Shown: positions 44,184-54,881, numbered from the stretch's first letter. The stretch is 64,000 bases of DNA from Acidiferrimicrobium sp. IK (GCF_025499425.1 NZ_JAIMCB010000008.1:1-64000), one strand, 5' to 3'. Notes: generated from the sequence alone by a model not told the origin. A program made the numbers and translations.

Positions 44184-44950
44184 GGCTGGGCCCTAACCGG
44201 CACCGGTCGGGGCGGCGCCGCCGGGGTACCGGCCCGTCGCAGACCGGCGGCCAGCGCCAGACCGAACAGGGCGAAGGCCGGGACCATCACCAGCAGGGAT
44301 GCGTCGTTGCCGGGCCAGTGGGCACCGGCGCCCTCGGCTCCCCAGAAGGTGCCAAACGACGTGAGCATCACCCCGACCACGAACTTCATGGTGTTCTCCG
44401 GGACCCTCGCAAGCGGGGCTCGAACGGCCACGCCGGCGGCTACGACCGCTACCACCGCGGCGACTGCGGCGATCGCCGCCAGAGGGATGTCGTGCTGGTT
44501 GCTGCCGAAGGTGAGGGCGATGAAGGCCACCTCCAAGCCCTCGAGCACGACCCCTTTGAAGGAGAGCGTGAACGCGTACCAGTCCTCGACCAGCCCTCGC
44601 CGCTCCGTCGCCGCCGCTCGCGCCGCGGCGACCTCGTCGAGGTAGATCTGCGCCTCGTCGTGGAGGGCCTTGTGGCCGCTGGCCCGCAAGATGGCCTTGC
44701 GCAGCCACTGCAGGCCGAACACCAGCAGCAGGCCACCGACGGCCAGGCGTAGCGTCCGGAGGGGGATGGCCGAGATGGCCGGGCCGAGCGCAGCCACGAT
44801 CACCGCGAGCACGAGCAGCCCGGCGGCCACCCCGAGCAGGGCGGACTTCCAGTTGCGGGTCGTCCCGGCGGCCAGGACGATCGTCGTGGCCTCGACGGCT
44901 TCGACCGCGCAGGCCAAGAACACCGCGAGAAACAGCGCGCCGCCGTTCAT
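44180..44950 (-). CDS. COG4280 / GDT1-like integral membrane protein, putative transporter
   Basis: The 256-aa protein has six to seven membrane helices. FLACAVEAVEATTIVLAAGT near residue 10 and SFKGVVLEGLEVAFIALTFG in the middle are paired acidic membrane motifs (E-x-x-E) reminiscent of the TMEM165/GDT1 cation-exchanger repeat. COG4280 members have no proven substrate. SD GGGAG precedes the ATG. A dyad nearly identical to that of the ABC importer lies 49 bases upstream, suggesting co-regulation. A metal substrate is inference. Confidence 0.75.
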   Translation of the reverse strand: MNGGALFLAVFLACAVEAVEATTIVLAAGTTRNWKSALLGVAAGLLVLAVIVAALGPAISAIPLRTLRLAVGGLLLVFGLQWLRKAILRASGHKALHDEAQIYLDEVAAARAAATERRGLVEDWYAFTLSFKGVVLEGLEVAFIALTFGSNQHDIPLAAIAAVAAVVAVVAAGVAVRAPLARVPENTMKFVVGVMLTSFGTFWGAEGAGAHWPGNDASLLVMVPAFALFGLALAAGLRRAGTPAAPPRPVPVRAQP

Positions 44951-44987
44951 CGCTCCCTCACCCGTCTCTCCATGTTCCGCGTGTACG

Positions 44988-46141
<1,154 letters not shown>

Positions 46142-46145
<4 letters not shown>

Positions 46146-47932
46146 CGAGTCCTCCCGAGTCGGCGCCACCCGACCGGCGCGAGCAGCCGGAACAACCCCC
46201 AGGCGGCGGCGACGACGACGAGCGCGAAGAGGATGGCGATGACCTCCATCGCCGTCCCGCCGCCGAAGTCGTAGTTGGCCAGCGCCTTGGTGATGCCGAC
46301 CGAGACCGGCGGATGGTTGGGTACGTAGAGCAGCTGCGAGACGGGCAGCTCGAGCAGCGTCGCGCAGTAGGTGAGGATCCACGCGGACAGCAGCGGGCGG
46401 GCCAGGACCGGCAGCACCGTACGGGCCCAGGAGGCGCCGCCACCATCGCCGTGGACCTGGCCAGCCTCGCGCAACGAATGCTGGACCTGGCTGAACGGCC
46501 CGAGAAGGACCCGGGCGGTGGCGGGGAGAGCCGTCGCGAGGTACGCCAGCACCAGCAGGGTGGCCGTCTCGTAGAGGTGTACGCCGAGGGTGTTGGCCAA
46601 CGGCAGGTTGTAGGTGAAGATGTACCCCGCGGCGAACACGATGCCGGGCAGGGCCACCGCGGTCAGCAGGAGGAGGTCGAGGATCCGCGCCGACAGCCGC
46701 CCGCTGCGGCTGGTGAGCAGCCGGGCGGACACCGCGCCGATGGCGGTGGTGAGGGTTGCGGTGATCGCCGCCAGCTTCGCCGAGTAGAGCAGCGGCCCGC
46801 GCAGCGCGCCGCTGTCCAGCACCCGCTGGTAGTTGGAGAGGGTGAAGCCGTGGGATGAGGCGAGCGACCCGAGGCCGTTGATCAACGAGGCGGACAGGGC
46901 ACCGAAGGCGGGGACGCCGAGACCGACCACGACCAGGAGGGCGAGGCAGCCCACCGCTCCCGCGGCGAGCGGCGGGGCGAGGTGCTGGCGTCGGGCCGGG
47001 CGGGAGCGGCCGCCGAGCACCCGGTAGCTGCGTCCGCGCAGCGCCCGGGACTGGGCGATCAACGCCAGCCCGGCCATGGCCATGAGGATCCATCCGATGG
47101 CAGCAGCGACAGGGAAATTGATCGGGAAGTTGTCGACCGCGTTGTAGAGGGTGAAGGTCGCGATCGGGAAGTGCGCGTCGTTGGCGAGGGTGGCCGCCAC
47201 CCCGAAATCGCTGATCGACTCGGCGAACACGATGGCCAGGGCCGACCAGACCGCCGGCGCCAGGAGGGCGACCACGATACGGGCGGCGTCCCGGCCCCGG
47301 CCGCCGTGAACCCGGACGGCCATCTCGAACTCCTCGCCGAGACCCCGCAGCGCGTTGGATATCGCCAGGTACGCGAACGGGACCCCCTTCGCGGTGAGGA
47401 CCACGATGACCCCGAACGGACCGTAGAACAGGTGCCGCGCCCCGCCGGAGCCGAGCCCGAGGACGTCGAGGACGCCCGAGGGCTCGAGGAGCCGCTCCCA
47501 GCCGAGGGCCACGAGGTAAGACGGCGCCAGTAGGAGGGCGAACATCGACGCCGACCACAACCCCCGCGCCGGGATGTCAGTGCGCAGCACAGCCCACGCC
47601 ACGCCGAAACCGATCGCCGTTGCGGCCACCGCGGTGGCGGCCCCCACGGCCAGGGAGTCCAGCACGGCGTGGAGCAGGGGCCCCCTCAGCGCGTCCCGAA
47701 AGCCGGTGAGGGTGAACCACTGCGATCCCTGCGACAGGAGGCGGGGGGAGAACGCCACCAGCAAAAACAGGGCGATGGGCAGGACCAGGATGGCGACGAT
47801 CACCAACCAGAACGCGATGAGCGGCGCGCCCTGTGCCCGTGACAGCGCCATGGTGAGGCGATGACGGCGCCCGGAGGGGACCGAGGCGGCGGGGTGCACC
47901 GCCTCGGTCCGCTCCGGCGTGAGAGTCGCCAC
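46142..47932 (-). CDS. ABC transporter permease, fused two-module (FbpB type)
   Basis: The 596-aa protein has about twelve membrane helices in two halves, each with an EAA-like cytoplasmic loop (ISNALRGLGEEFEMAVRVHG and LREAGQVHGDGGGASWARTV). Fused double permeases of this size are typical of Fe(III) FbpB and related importers. It lies between the substrate-binding protein gene (6 bases upstream) and the ATPase gene (ATGA overlap). Confidence 0.9.
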
Positions 47933-47937
47933 CTCGG

Positions 47938-49062
47938 TTACTTGATGGTGGTGTCGAAGAACGTGTTGATCTGCCCCTCGAGCGGCCCCCAGAAGTACGG
48001 GTCGATCTTCTGGTAGTCGGTCGGGAACGCCGGGAGCGACGGCGCTGCCGCCAGCCCCGGCACGACCGGCCAGTACAAGGAGTCGCCGGTCGGGTCACCG
48101 GTCTGCATCACCTGCTGGCCGGCGGGTGACAGCACGTACTGGACGAACTTCTTGGCTTCGGCTTGCTCGGCAGCCGGGGCCGCTTTGTCGATGCCGATGA
48201 CGCCCGGCAGGAGCGTGGATTTGGGCAGGTAGGCGATCTTCGGCTGGAACGACGCGTTGGCCGGCTTGGTGGCCACCTCGCCGGTCGCGGCCGAGCTTTG
48301 GATGAGGCCGTAGTCGATCTGCCCGGTCTCGAGGGCGTGGAGCGTGTCGCCGTTGGTGGGAAAGACCTGCAGGCCGTTGGCCTTCAGCTGCTTGAAGTAG
48401 GTCTCACCGGCCTGGACTCCTCCGGTGGTGCCGCCGAGCTGGTTCATCAGGCCGGCGATGAACGGGTACGTCGGCCCGGATTGGGAGGGGTCGTTCATCC
48501 CGACCTTTCCCTTGTAGGGCGCGCTCAAGAGGTCCTGATAGGAAGATGGCACTGCGGTGACCTTCGCCGCGTTGTATATCAGTGCGGCCATCACCGTCGT
48601 GGACACCGGGATGTAGGAGTGGTCCGCGGGGACCAGGGCCTCCCCCGGCGCGTTGAGCGTGATCGGCGGTGCGTAGTCGAGCAGCTGGCCCTGCTTATCG
48701 AGCGCGGCGAAGGCGGTGTCGCCGTCGACCCACAGCAGACCCCACTGCGGGTTGTTGCGCTCCGCGGCGATCTTGGTGAGCAGCGGACCGGTGCTGTCGT
48801 CGTCCAACTTCACCGGGATGCCAGTGGCCTTGGAGAACGCCGCCGTCACCTTGGAGTCGTATCCCTGGGCGGAGTACACGACGAGCGGGACGACGCCCGA
48901 CGAGCTGGCCGCCGCGGACGCGGAGCTGGTGGCGGCTGGTCCGGCGGCGGTCGTGGCCGAGGCGTTGGTGGAGTTGCTCGATCCGCACGCCGCGGCCAGA
49001 ACAGCGACGGTGGCGACTGCGGCAGCGCCGGCCGCGGCGCGGCGGCCTCGTCGGACGATCAT
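47938..49062 (-). CDS. ABC transporter substrate-binding lipoprotein (Fbp type)
   Basis: The 374-aa protein has a lipoprotein signal ending VLAAACGSS (Cys26), a Ser/Ala/Thr linker, and then VVPLVVYSAQGYDSKVTAAF, then SKATGIPVKLDDDSTGPLLT and ERNNPQWGLLWVDGD, as in Fe(III)- and phosphonate-type binding proteins. Conserved Tyr ligands of FbpA cannot be assigned with certainty, so iron is likely but not shown. First gene of the operon, behind the dyad at 49083-49109. Confidence 0.88.
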   Translation of the reverse strand: MIVRRGRRAAAGAAAVATVAVLAAACGSSNSTNASATTAAGPAATSSASAAASSSGVVPLVVYSAQGYDSKVTAAFSKATGIPVKLDDDSTGPLLTKIAAERNNPQWGLLWVDGDTAFAALDKQGQLLDYAPPITLNAPGEALVPADHSYIPVSTTVMAALIYNAAKVTAVPSSYQDLLSAPYKGKVGMNDPSQSGPTYPFIAGLMNQLGGTTGGVQAGETYFKQLKANGLQVFPTNGDTLHALETGQIDYGLIQSSAATGEVATKPANASFQPKIAYLPKSTLLPGVIGIDKAAPAAEQAEAKKFVQYVLSPAGQQVMQTGDPTGDSLYWPVVPGLAAAPSLPAFPTDYQKIDPYFWGPLEGQINTFFDTTIK

Positions 49063-49082
49063 GGTTCGGTCCCTTCGTTGCA

Positions 49083-49109
49083 GGTCTGGGCTAACAGCAG
49101 TTACAGACC
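49083..49109. promoter_or_regulatory. Nested dyad in front of the ABC importer operon
   Basis: Outer arms GGTCTG (49083-49088) and CAGACC (49104-49109) flank an inner TAAC-N4-GTTA (49092-49103). The core CTAACAGCAGTTACA recurs with one change before the COG4280 gene. It ends about 21-28 bases before the ATG at 49062, an ideal repressor position. Confidence 0.55.
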
Positions 49110-49258
49110 GTAGAGAACCGAAGTGAACACAGACCGGAGCTCAGGTTGACGGCGAGAGAAGGTTTGATGACCGGGAGACCTCCGAACATCGGGACAATCT
49201 CGCCAGCGCGCCGCGCCCGACCGTCGGCGCCGCGGTTGCGCCGAATACGCTACCTGCC

Positions 49259-49735
49259 GTGCCGCCCGCCCTGCCCTCGCGCGCCGGGCCTGCAACAGAT
49301 CCGACGAGGGAGACGGCGCACTGGGCCGTGAGGGTGGTGGCCGTCGTCGCCGTCGTCACCTTGGCGCTGTCGCTGATCATCGGCCGCTTCACTCCGCTGG
49401 CGTCGGACGTAGGTACCGCCTCGGGCCGGCCGATGGCAGCAGCCCCCGCGGCGAGCAGCCACGCCCCCGGCGCTTCGTCGGCGCGGCCGGATTCCGCTGG
49501 ACCCGGCGCCCACGCCAATCGGACGCCGAGCGCGGCCAGCTCGGCGATCACCTACGGTCAGCTCAGACTGCACGCAGCCCCCGGCGGTGGCGCCGAGCTG
49601 ATCGCAGCTCAGCGCCCGGCGGTCGAGTGCCCGACCTGCGACGGGCGGGCCCCACTGTCGTCAGCCCTGCTGCGCTGCACGGCCGCGATCGTACGCTGGT
49701 CGAGCCGGGCTCCCCCTCACTGTCGGCTGCGCTGA
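49259..49735 (+). CDS. Hypothetical protein with one N-terminal membrane helix
   Basis: The 158-aa frame from the GTG at 49259 has WAVRVVAVVAVVTLALSLII as a membrane helix near residues 22-41 and then Ala/Ser/Pro-rich extracytoplasmic sequence with a CPTC motif. No family is recognised. The opposite strand is also open but gives no membrane or domain pattern. Coding is uncertain. Confidence 0.4.
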   Translation: MPPALPSRAGPATDPTRETAHWAVRVVAVVAVVTLALSLIIGRFTPLASDVGTASGRPMAAAPAASSHAPGASSARPDSAGPGAHANRTPSAASSAITYGQLRLHAAPGGGAELIAAQRPAVECPTCDGRAPLSSALLRCTAAIVRWSSRAPPHCRLR

Positions 49736-49835
49736 CCGCACCCTAGGAGGCGTCGCCCGCGGGCGCGCCCCGGCGGTCAGGACATGACCGAAGCGGGCGC
49801 CTCGTCGCGCCTGCGCACACAGAGGACAACTCACC

Positions 49836-50699
49836 TTGACTGCTGCACCCACCAGGGACAGCACGGCGCGCCGTCGCGGATCGCGCGACCTGCCGCCTCT
49901 GCCCGGCAACCCGCCACCCTTGACTGCTGCGCCCGCCCCAGCCGCTCCGACTGCCCGCCTGTCGTGGAAGCGGGAGGTCGCGGTGATCGCAGCCTTCTAC
50001 GCCGTCTACACCCTCGTGCGCGATCTGCGCGGCACCCGTCCGGTGTCGGCGTCCCTCGCGTTCGCCAATGCCCGCCGGGTGGTTGGCCTGGAGAAGGCGA
50101 TAGGGATCTTCCAAGAGGCCGACATCCAACACTGGGCTCTCCACTACCGCTTCTTGGTCGAGTCACTCGACGTCTGGTACGCCACGACTCACTTCGTCGT
50201 GACCACCGCGGTCCTCGTCGCGCTGTTCTTCGCCCGGCCGAGCCAGTACCGGCCGTGGCGCAACACGCTGGCCACCGCCACCGCGGTGGCCCTCGTGGGC
50301 TTTGCCTTGTTCCCGCTCATGCCGCCGCGGCTGCTACCCGGCGCCTACGGCTTCACCGACACCCTAAAGACCGTGGGCGGGTTGTGGAACGTCGACTCCG
50401 GGCCGATGCTCCACGTCTCGGACCAGTACGCGGCGATGCCCAGCCTCCACTTCGCCTGGGCGTTGTGGTGTGGCCTGGTCCTTTGGTCGATCCTGCCCCG
50501 GCGTTGGATGAAGGGCCTGGCCCTCGCCTACCCGGCGATCACGCTGGCGTGCATCATCATCACCGCCAACCACTACTTCACCGACACCGCCGCCGGTGCG
50601 GCGATCATCGCCTTCGGGTACGGGATCTCGGCGCTGTGGGAGCGGCGCCGGCGCCCGGAGGAACAGCGGGGCCGGAAAAGCGCGATGAGCGTCACCTGA
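49836..50699 (+). CDS. PAP2-superfamily membrane phosphatase/phosphotransferase
   Basis: The 287-aa protein has a Pro/Ala-rich N-terminus and about six membrane helices. QYAAMPSLHFAWALWCGLVL and NHYFTDTAAGAAIIAFGYGI are the second and third PAP2 motifs (S-x-H and H-x3-D), as in Aur1/Ipt1-like inositol phosphotransferases. It probably acts on lipid phosphates or phosphoinositols. The start is TTG at 49836 with SD GAGGACA; a second TTG at 49920 repeats the same 11 bases and is an alternative. Its 3' end overlaps the PIG-L gene by 8 bp. Confidence 0.82.
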   Translation: MTAAPTRDSTARRRGSRDLPPLPGNPPPLTAAPAPAAPTARLSWKREVAVIAAFYAVYTLVRDLRGTRPVSASLAFANARRVVGLEKAIGIFQEADIQHWALHYRFLVESLDVWYATTHFVVTTAVLVALFFARPSQYRPWRNTLATATAVALVGFALFPLMPPRLLPGAYGFTDTLKTVGGLWNVDSGPMLHVSDQYAAMPSLHFAWALWCGLVLWSILPRRWMKGLALAYPAITLACIIITANHYFTDTAAGAAIIAFGYGISALWERRRRPEEQRGRKSAMSVT

Positions 50700-51360
50700 G
50701 CCAACGGCATGCCTCTTGGGACCCTTGCAGCTCCAGGCGTCGCCACAGCACCGGGTTGGCGGTCGATTGGCTGGCGTGGCAGGCGATCGCCGCGAGCTGG
50801 CGGCGGCGGTCGACGGTCACCGTGACGTCGATCTCGGCCGCGGGTCTGCCGACGAACCCGCCGGCTCCTTCGGCCCGCAGCCGGCAGCTGACCGCGGCGG
50901 GCAGCGTCCAGCCCAGGGCCGGGATCTGCAGCCTTTCCGCCGCGGCCAGCGCGGCGTCGGTCGCCCGGCAATGGTCCGGGTGGCCGGTGATGCCGCCGCG
51001 GTCGAAGGTGACCAAGCAGTCGGCTCCGAGCGGTTCGGCCACGCGAACCACGTGGTCCGCCAGCTCCTCGACTGGCACCTCCGCCAGCCGGCCGTCGGGG
51101 TAGTCCAGAAGCGACGCGGCCTCGATCCCGAGGACCTTGGTGGCGGCCGAGAGCTCCCCGACCCGCTCGGGGCCCACCTCCTCGGGAGTCAGGTCGCCGA
51201 GGGTGGATGCCTCCCCGTGGGTGAAAGTCACCAGACCGACCCGGCTGCCACCCTCGACCAGCTCGGCGATGAGCGCTCCGAGCCCGAAGGACTCGTCGTC
51301 GGGATGGGCACACACCGCCATTACCGAACGGAAGGAGTCAAGCGGCGGCGTCAACGTCAC
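50692..51360 (-). CDS. PIG-L family de-N-acetylase
   Basis: The 222-aa protein has the zinc motif AVCAHPDDESFGLGALIAEL (A-H-P-D-D-E) and a second His in GITGHPDHCRAT. Family members deacetylate GlcNAc-inositol (mycothiol MshB, Mca) or other sugars. It is shorter than MshB. The GTG start overlaps the stop of the AhpD-like gene (GTGA). Confidence 0.9.
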   Translation of the reverse strand: MTLTPPLDSFRSVMAVCAHPDDESFGLGALIAELVEGGSRVGLVTFTHGEASTLGDLTPEEVGPERVGELSAATKVLGIEAASLLDYPDGRLAEVPVEELADHVVRVAEPLGADCLVTFDRGGITGHPDHCRATDAALAAAERLQIPALGWTLPAAVSCRLRAEGAGGFVGRPAAEIDVTVTVDRRRQLAAIACHASQSTANPVLWRRLELQGSQEACRWLR

Positions 51361-51755
51361 GGCCGGCCCGCCTGCGGCGCGGGGACCGCCTCCGGCTGGT
51401 GGGCCTGCGGCGGCGACTGATCAGAAAACTCGTGATAGGCCTGCCACGCCCGGGGCCCGTAAACGCTCGCGGTGCCGCCGTCCATGAGGAGGGCAACGCC
51501 GAGCATCTCGGCCACCTCCTCGGCGGTGGCCCCGGCCCTGGCGGCGGCCTTGGCGTGGTAGGCGATACAGCCGTCGCACTGCTTGACCACCGCTATCGCC
51601 AGCGCGGTGAGCTCCTTGATCCGGGCGGGCACCGCCCCTTCGGCTACTGCGGCGTGGTGCATGGCGGCGAAGCCAGACCACACCTCCGGGATGGCGTCGC
51701 GCAGGCCCCGGGTCGGCTCCGCTAGGTCCCTGACCAGCTGTCGGTAGTTGCTCAT
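51357..51755 (-). CDS. Carboxymuconolactone decarboxylase / AhpD-like protein
   Basis: The 132-aa protein contains KELTALAIAVVKQCDGCIAY and HAKAAARAGATAEEVAEMLG, the AhpD/CMD fold with a redox-active CxxC (CDGC) followed by H at the expected spot. AhpD-like proteins reduce peroxidases or act as alkyl-hydroperoxide scavengers. It is coupled to PIG-L by GTGA. Confidence 0.9.
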   Translation of the reverse strand: MSNYRQLVRDLAEPTRGLRDAIPEVWSGFAAMHHAAVAEGAVPARIKELTALAIAVVKQCDGCIAYHAKAAARAGATAEEVAEMLGVALLMDGGTASVYGPRAWQAYHEFSDQSPPQAHQPEAVPAPQAGRP

Positions 51756-51924
51756 AGTGCGAGGATCCTGCCGTCATCGGTTCTGCGAGTAGGGCCGAAC
51801 GGCACCTCCGCGCCCCAGGCGACGACCCGACACACCCGGCTCGTCGATCACTGCCATAGGCGCCCGGTTATGGCCCGATCGGATCTTCGGATTGCGCTAG
51901 CGGCTCCGCCAACCCCATCATGGT

Positions 51925-51942
51925 GATACCCCCCCGGGTATC
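51925..51942. promoter_or_regulatory. CsoR/CstR-type operator before the MMPL operon
   Basis: GATACCCCCCCGGGTATC is a perfect dyad (arms GATACCC and GGGTATC, 4-nt C centre). This matches the known operator layout of the CsoR/RcnR/CstR/FrmR repressor family (TACCC-N4-GGGTA). It lies 27 bases before the ATG at 51970, where it would block transcription. A second copy stands before the tauE operon. Confidence 0.7.
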
Positions 51943-51969
51943 CCTGTACAGCGTGGAGGACGACGCCAG

Positions 51970-54165
51970 ATGACCACGACCCATTCCGCCCCCGCGGCGA
52001 CCGGCGATCACGCCGACCCATCGTCGGCCGGCTTGATGGCCCGCCTCGGCTACTGGACGGGCAGCCACCTGCGCCCGGTGCTGTTGACATGGCTGGCCAT
52101 CCTCATCCTCTTCGGGGTGTTCGCCCCCAAGGTCCAGTCCTCGCTGGCCGGGGCTGGCTGGCAGGACTCCACGTCCCAGTCGGTCGCGGCCCGAAACCTC
52201 ATCCAGAAGGACTTCTCCGGCCTCGGCGCCAGCGCCCTCCAGGTGGTCGTGGTCGACCAGCGCGGCCCGCTCGCCACCGACCCCGCTGCGCAGCGGGTCA
52301 TAGACCAGGTCACCGCCACCCTCCGCGCCGACAAGCGGGTGTCGACGGTCGTGCCTCCCCAGCCAGGTGCGTCGCTCTCCAGGGACGGGCGGACCGGGAT
52401 CATCACTGCGGGCGCGGCAGCCGGGACCAACGCCATGGTGACCGCCGCTGAGCACCTGGCCAAGCCCCTGTCCCGACTCGCCACGCCCGGGATATCCGTC
52501 ACCCTCACCGGCGACAGCGCCCTCTGGGCGAACTTCAACTCGGCCAACCACTCGGCGATGATGCGATCCGAGATGCTGTCATGGCCGGTGACGTTGGCCA
52601 TCTTGGCCATCGCGTTCGGGAGCCTGGTGGCCGCCGGGCTGCCCCTCATGCTGACCATGGCCGGGCTGTTGGTCGCCGCCGGCGCGCTGGTCATCGGCAC
52701 CCATATCGCCCCGATCTCGATCTGGGCCCTCAACTTCGCGCTCATGTTCGCCCTGGCCCTCGGGATCGATTACGCCTTGTTCCTGGTCGTGCGCTTCAGG
52801 GCAGCGCTGCACCGCCGTGGTGCGCAGCCCGGGGACCGGGAGGCCTCGGCCGCCGCAGCCGCTGAGACCGTGGCCACCGCGGGCAAGGCGGTTGCGTTCT
52901 CCGCGGTTACGGTCCTCGCCTCCCTGGCGGCCATTCTGCTGGTCCCGTCTCCCGCCTTCCGGTCGATGGCGGTGGGCATCATGCTCTCGGTCCTGGCCGT
53001 CTTGGCCGCCACCCTCACGCTCCTGCCGGCGGTGCTCGGAAAGCTGGGGACCCGCGTCGACAGCGGCAGGCTGCGGTTGCACCGCCACGCGGCGCCTCGA
53101 GAGCACCCCCATGGCCACCAGCTCGAGCAGCGACTCCACGCGTGGGGTCGGGGCCTGTGGAAGCATCCCGTCGTCGCTGGCGTCGCGGCCCTCGCAGTGC
53201 TCGCCCTCACCGCCCTTCCGGTGCTCGGGCTGCGCACATCGATGCCGTCCATCACGATTATCCCGTCGTCGGCCAATGCCCGGGTCGGCTACGACCAGGT
53301 CACCGCGGCCTTCGGGCCTGGTGCGCCGGGGACCCTCCAAGTGGTCGTGCCGGCAAGCCAGCAGGCCGAAGCCTTGCACGCCTTGAACGCCACCGAGGGA
53401 GTGGCGGGCGTGGTCCCCGGACCGAGCAACGCCGGCTACACCCTCGATCAGGTGGTCCCGACCACAGGACCGTCCACTGCGGCGACCGGTGCCACCATCG
53501 ACCGGATTCGTCACGCCCTGCCGGCCGGCAGCCTGGTCGGTGGCGCCGCGGCCGAGAACCACGACCTGCAGCGGGCCCTGGCCTCTCGAACCTTGCTCGT
53601 GTTCGGGATCCTGGCCGCCATGGGGTTCCTGTTGCTGCTCGTGGCGCTCGGTGCTCCCCTGATCGCGGCCGCCGGGGTCGCGGCGACCGGTCTGTCGGTC
53701 GCGGGAGCGTTCGGCATCGCCAGGCTCATCTTCCAAGACGGCCACCTCTCCGGCCTGCTCAACTTCACTCCCCAGGGGTTCGTTGACGCATGGGGTCCGC
53801 TGTTCTTCGGTGCGATGGTGTTCGGTGTGGCCATGGACTACACGCTGTTTTTGCTCTCAGCGGCCAAGGAGCGCTACGAGACCCACCCCGACCCCGAGCA
53901 CGCGATGGTGGGTTCGGTCGGGACCTCGGGCCGTGTGGTCGTGTCCGCCGCGGCGGTCATGATCGCAGTCTTTCTGACCTTCGCGCTCTCCGGACCGCTC
54001 GCCCCGAAGGAGATGGGCGTCATCCTCGCCGTCGCCGTCGCCCTCGACGCCCTCATCGTCCGGATGGTGCTGCTGCCCGTGGTGCTGCGCCTCGGCGGCC
54101 ATGCCGCCTGGCACCGCCCCCGGTGGATGGACCGGGTCGTTCCCCACGTCCGTTTCGCTCACTGA
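51970..54165 (+). CDS. MMPL-family RND transporter
   Basis: The 731-aa protein has about twelve membrane helices in two repeats, each with a large outside domain. The MMPL membrane Asp-Tyr pairs are visible in ALGIDYALFLVVRFRAALHR and GVAMDYTLFLLSAAKERYET. A His-rich cytoplasmic loop (LHRHAAPREHPHGHQLEQRL) between the repeats could bind metal. MMPL proteins export lipids or small hydrophobic molecules with proton drive. The gene begins an operon with a METTL7-like methyltransferase, behind a CsoR/CstR-type operator; the cargo is unknown. Confidence 0.9.
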   Translation: MTTTHSAPAATGDHADPSSAGLMARLGYWTGSHLRPVLLTWLAILILFGVFAPKVQSSLAGAGWQDSTSQSVAARNLIQKDFSGLGASALQVVVVDQRGPLATDPAAQRVIDQVTATLRADKRVSTVVPPQPGASLSRDGRTGIITAGAAAGTNAMVTAAEHLAKPLSRLATPGISVTLTGDSALWANFNSANHSAMMRSEMLSWPVTLAILAIAFGSLVAAGLPLMLTMAGLLVAAGALVIGTHIAPISIWALNFALMFALALGIDYALFLVVRFRAALHRRGAQPGDREASAAAAAETVATAGKAVAFSAVTVLASLAAILLVPSPAFRSMAVGIMLSVLAVLAATLTLLPAVLGKLGTRVDSGRLRLHRHAAPREHPHGHQLEQRLHAWGRGLWKHPVVAGVAALAVLALTALPVLGLRTSMPSITIIPSSANARVGYDQVTAAFGPGAPGTLQVVVPASQQAEALHALNATEGVAGVVPGPSNAGYTLDQVVPTTGPSTAATGATIDRIRHALPAGSLVGGAAAENHDLQRALASRTLLVFGILAAMGFLLLLVALGAPLIAAAGVAATGLSVAGAFGIARLIFQDGHLSGLLNFTPQGFVDAWGPLFFGAMVFGVAMDYTLFLLSAAKERYETHPDPEHAMVGSVGTSGRVVVSAAAVMIAVFLTFALSGPLAPKEMGVILAVAVALDALIVRMVLLPVVLRLGGHAAWHRPRWMDRVVPHVRFAH

Positions 54166-54186
54166 GGGACCTGGCAGACTCGGGTA

Positions 54187-54798
54187 GTGGGGTTCTATGA
54201 GGAGCGGGTCCTCCCGCGGCTGATCGATGTCGCCCTCGGGCGACCGATGGAAGAGATCCGCTCCCGTGTGGCCGCTGGCCTGGCCGGGACCGTCCTCGAG
54301 GTCGGTTTCGGTTCCGGCCGGAACGTGCCCCACTACCCGGCAGCGGTCACCAGCGTCTTGGCCGTCGACCCGTCCCTCGGCGCCCGCAGGCTGGCGGCCG
54401 GACGGGTGGCTGCCCGGGGGGTGCGGGTCGACTACGCCGGGCTGGACGGCCAGCAGCTGCTCCTCGACAAGGCGAGCGCCGACCATGCGCTGCTCACCTG
54501 GACGCTGTGCACCATTCCCGATCCAGGGCGGGCCCTGGCCGAGCTGCGGCGGGTTCTCAAGCCCGGCGGCACGCTCCATTTCGTGGAGCACGGCAGGTCC
54601 CCCCGCCAGGAGGTGGCCCGCTGGCAGGATCGGCTGACCCCCGCATGGAGCAAGATCGCCGGCGGCTGCCACCTCAACCGGCCCATCGACGCGTTGCTGG
54701 AAGGCGCCGGTTTCCGCCTCGAGCGGCTCGAGCGCTACGTCGCGTCGCACCCGGCTGCCTTCGGCTACTTCTACGAGGGGACGGCGGCGAGCGATTGA
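54187..54798 (+). CDS. Class I SAM methyltransferase, METTL7/TMT1 (thiol methyltransferase)-like
   Basis: The 203-aa protein has SAM motif I VLEVGFGSGRNVPHYPAAVT, VLAVDPS (motif II), LLTWTLCTIPDPGRALAELR and RVLKPGGTLHFVEHGRSP. The later WQDRLTPAWSKIAGGCHLNR and AAFGYFYEGTA resemble METTL7A/B (TMT1A/B), which methylate thiols including H2S; generic UbiE-type methyltransferases share motif I but not this C-terminal part. The start is GTG, 21 bases after MMPL. Thiol or sulfide methylation is inference. Confidence 0.75.
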   Translation: MGFYEERVLPRLIDVALGRPMEEIRSRVAAGLAGTVLEVGFGSGRNVPHYPAAVTSVLAVDPSLGARRLAAGRVAARGVRVDYAGLDGQQLLLDKASADHALLTWTLCTIPDPGRALAELRRVLKPGGTLHFVEHGRSPRQEVARWQDRLTPAWSKIAGGCHLNRPIDALLEGAGFRLERLERYVASHPAAFGYFYEGTAASD

Positions 54799-54806
54799 GC
54801 GACCGC

Positions 54807-54829
54807 GCCGATAAGCCTGACTTATCGGC
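54807..54829. terminator. Hairpin after the MMPL-methyltransferase operon
   Basis: GCCGATAAG (54807-54815) and CTTATCGGC (54821-54829) form a perfect 9-bp stem with loop CCTGA. It lies 8 bases past the methyltransferase stop and 52 bases before the next operator; termination or insulation is likely. Confidence 0.6.
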
Positions 54830-54881
54830 CGATCCGAGGTTCCGCTTGGACAAGGACCGTCGCGTTGGGGAACATGGATAC

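Noticed and set aside
49141..49551. 136-aa minus-strand frame opposite the 49259 gene
   Set aside because: It lacks membrane or domain features; the plus-strand frame has a plausible membrane helix.
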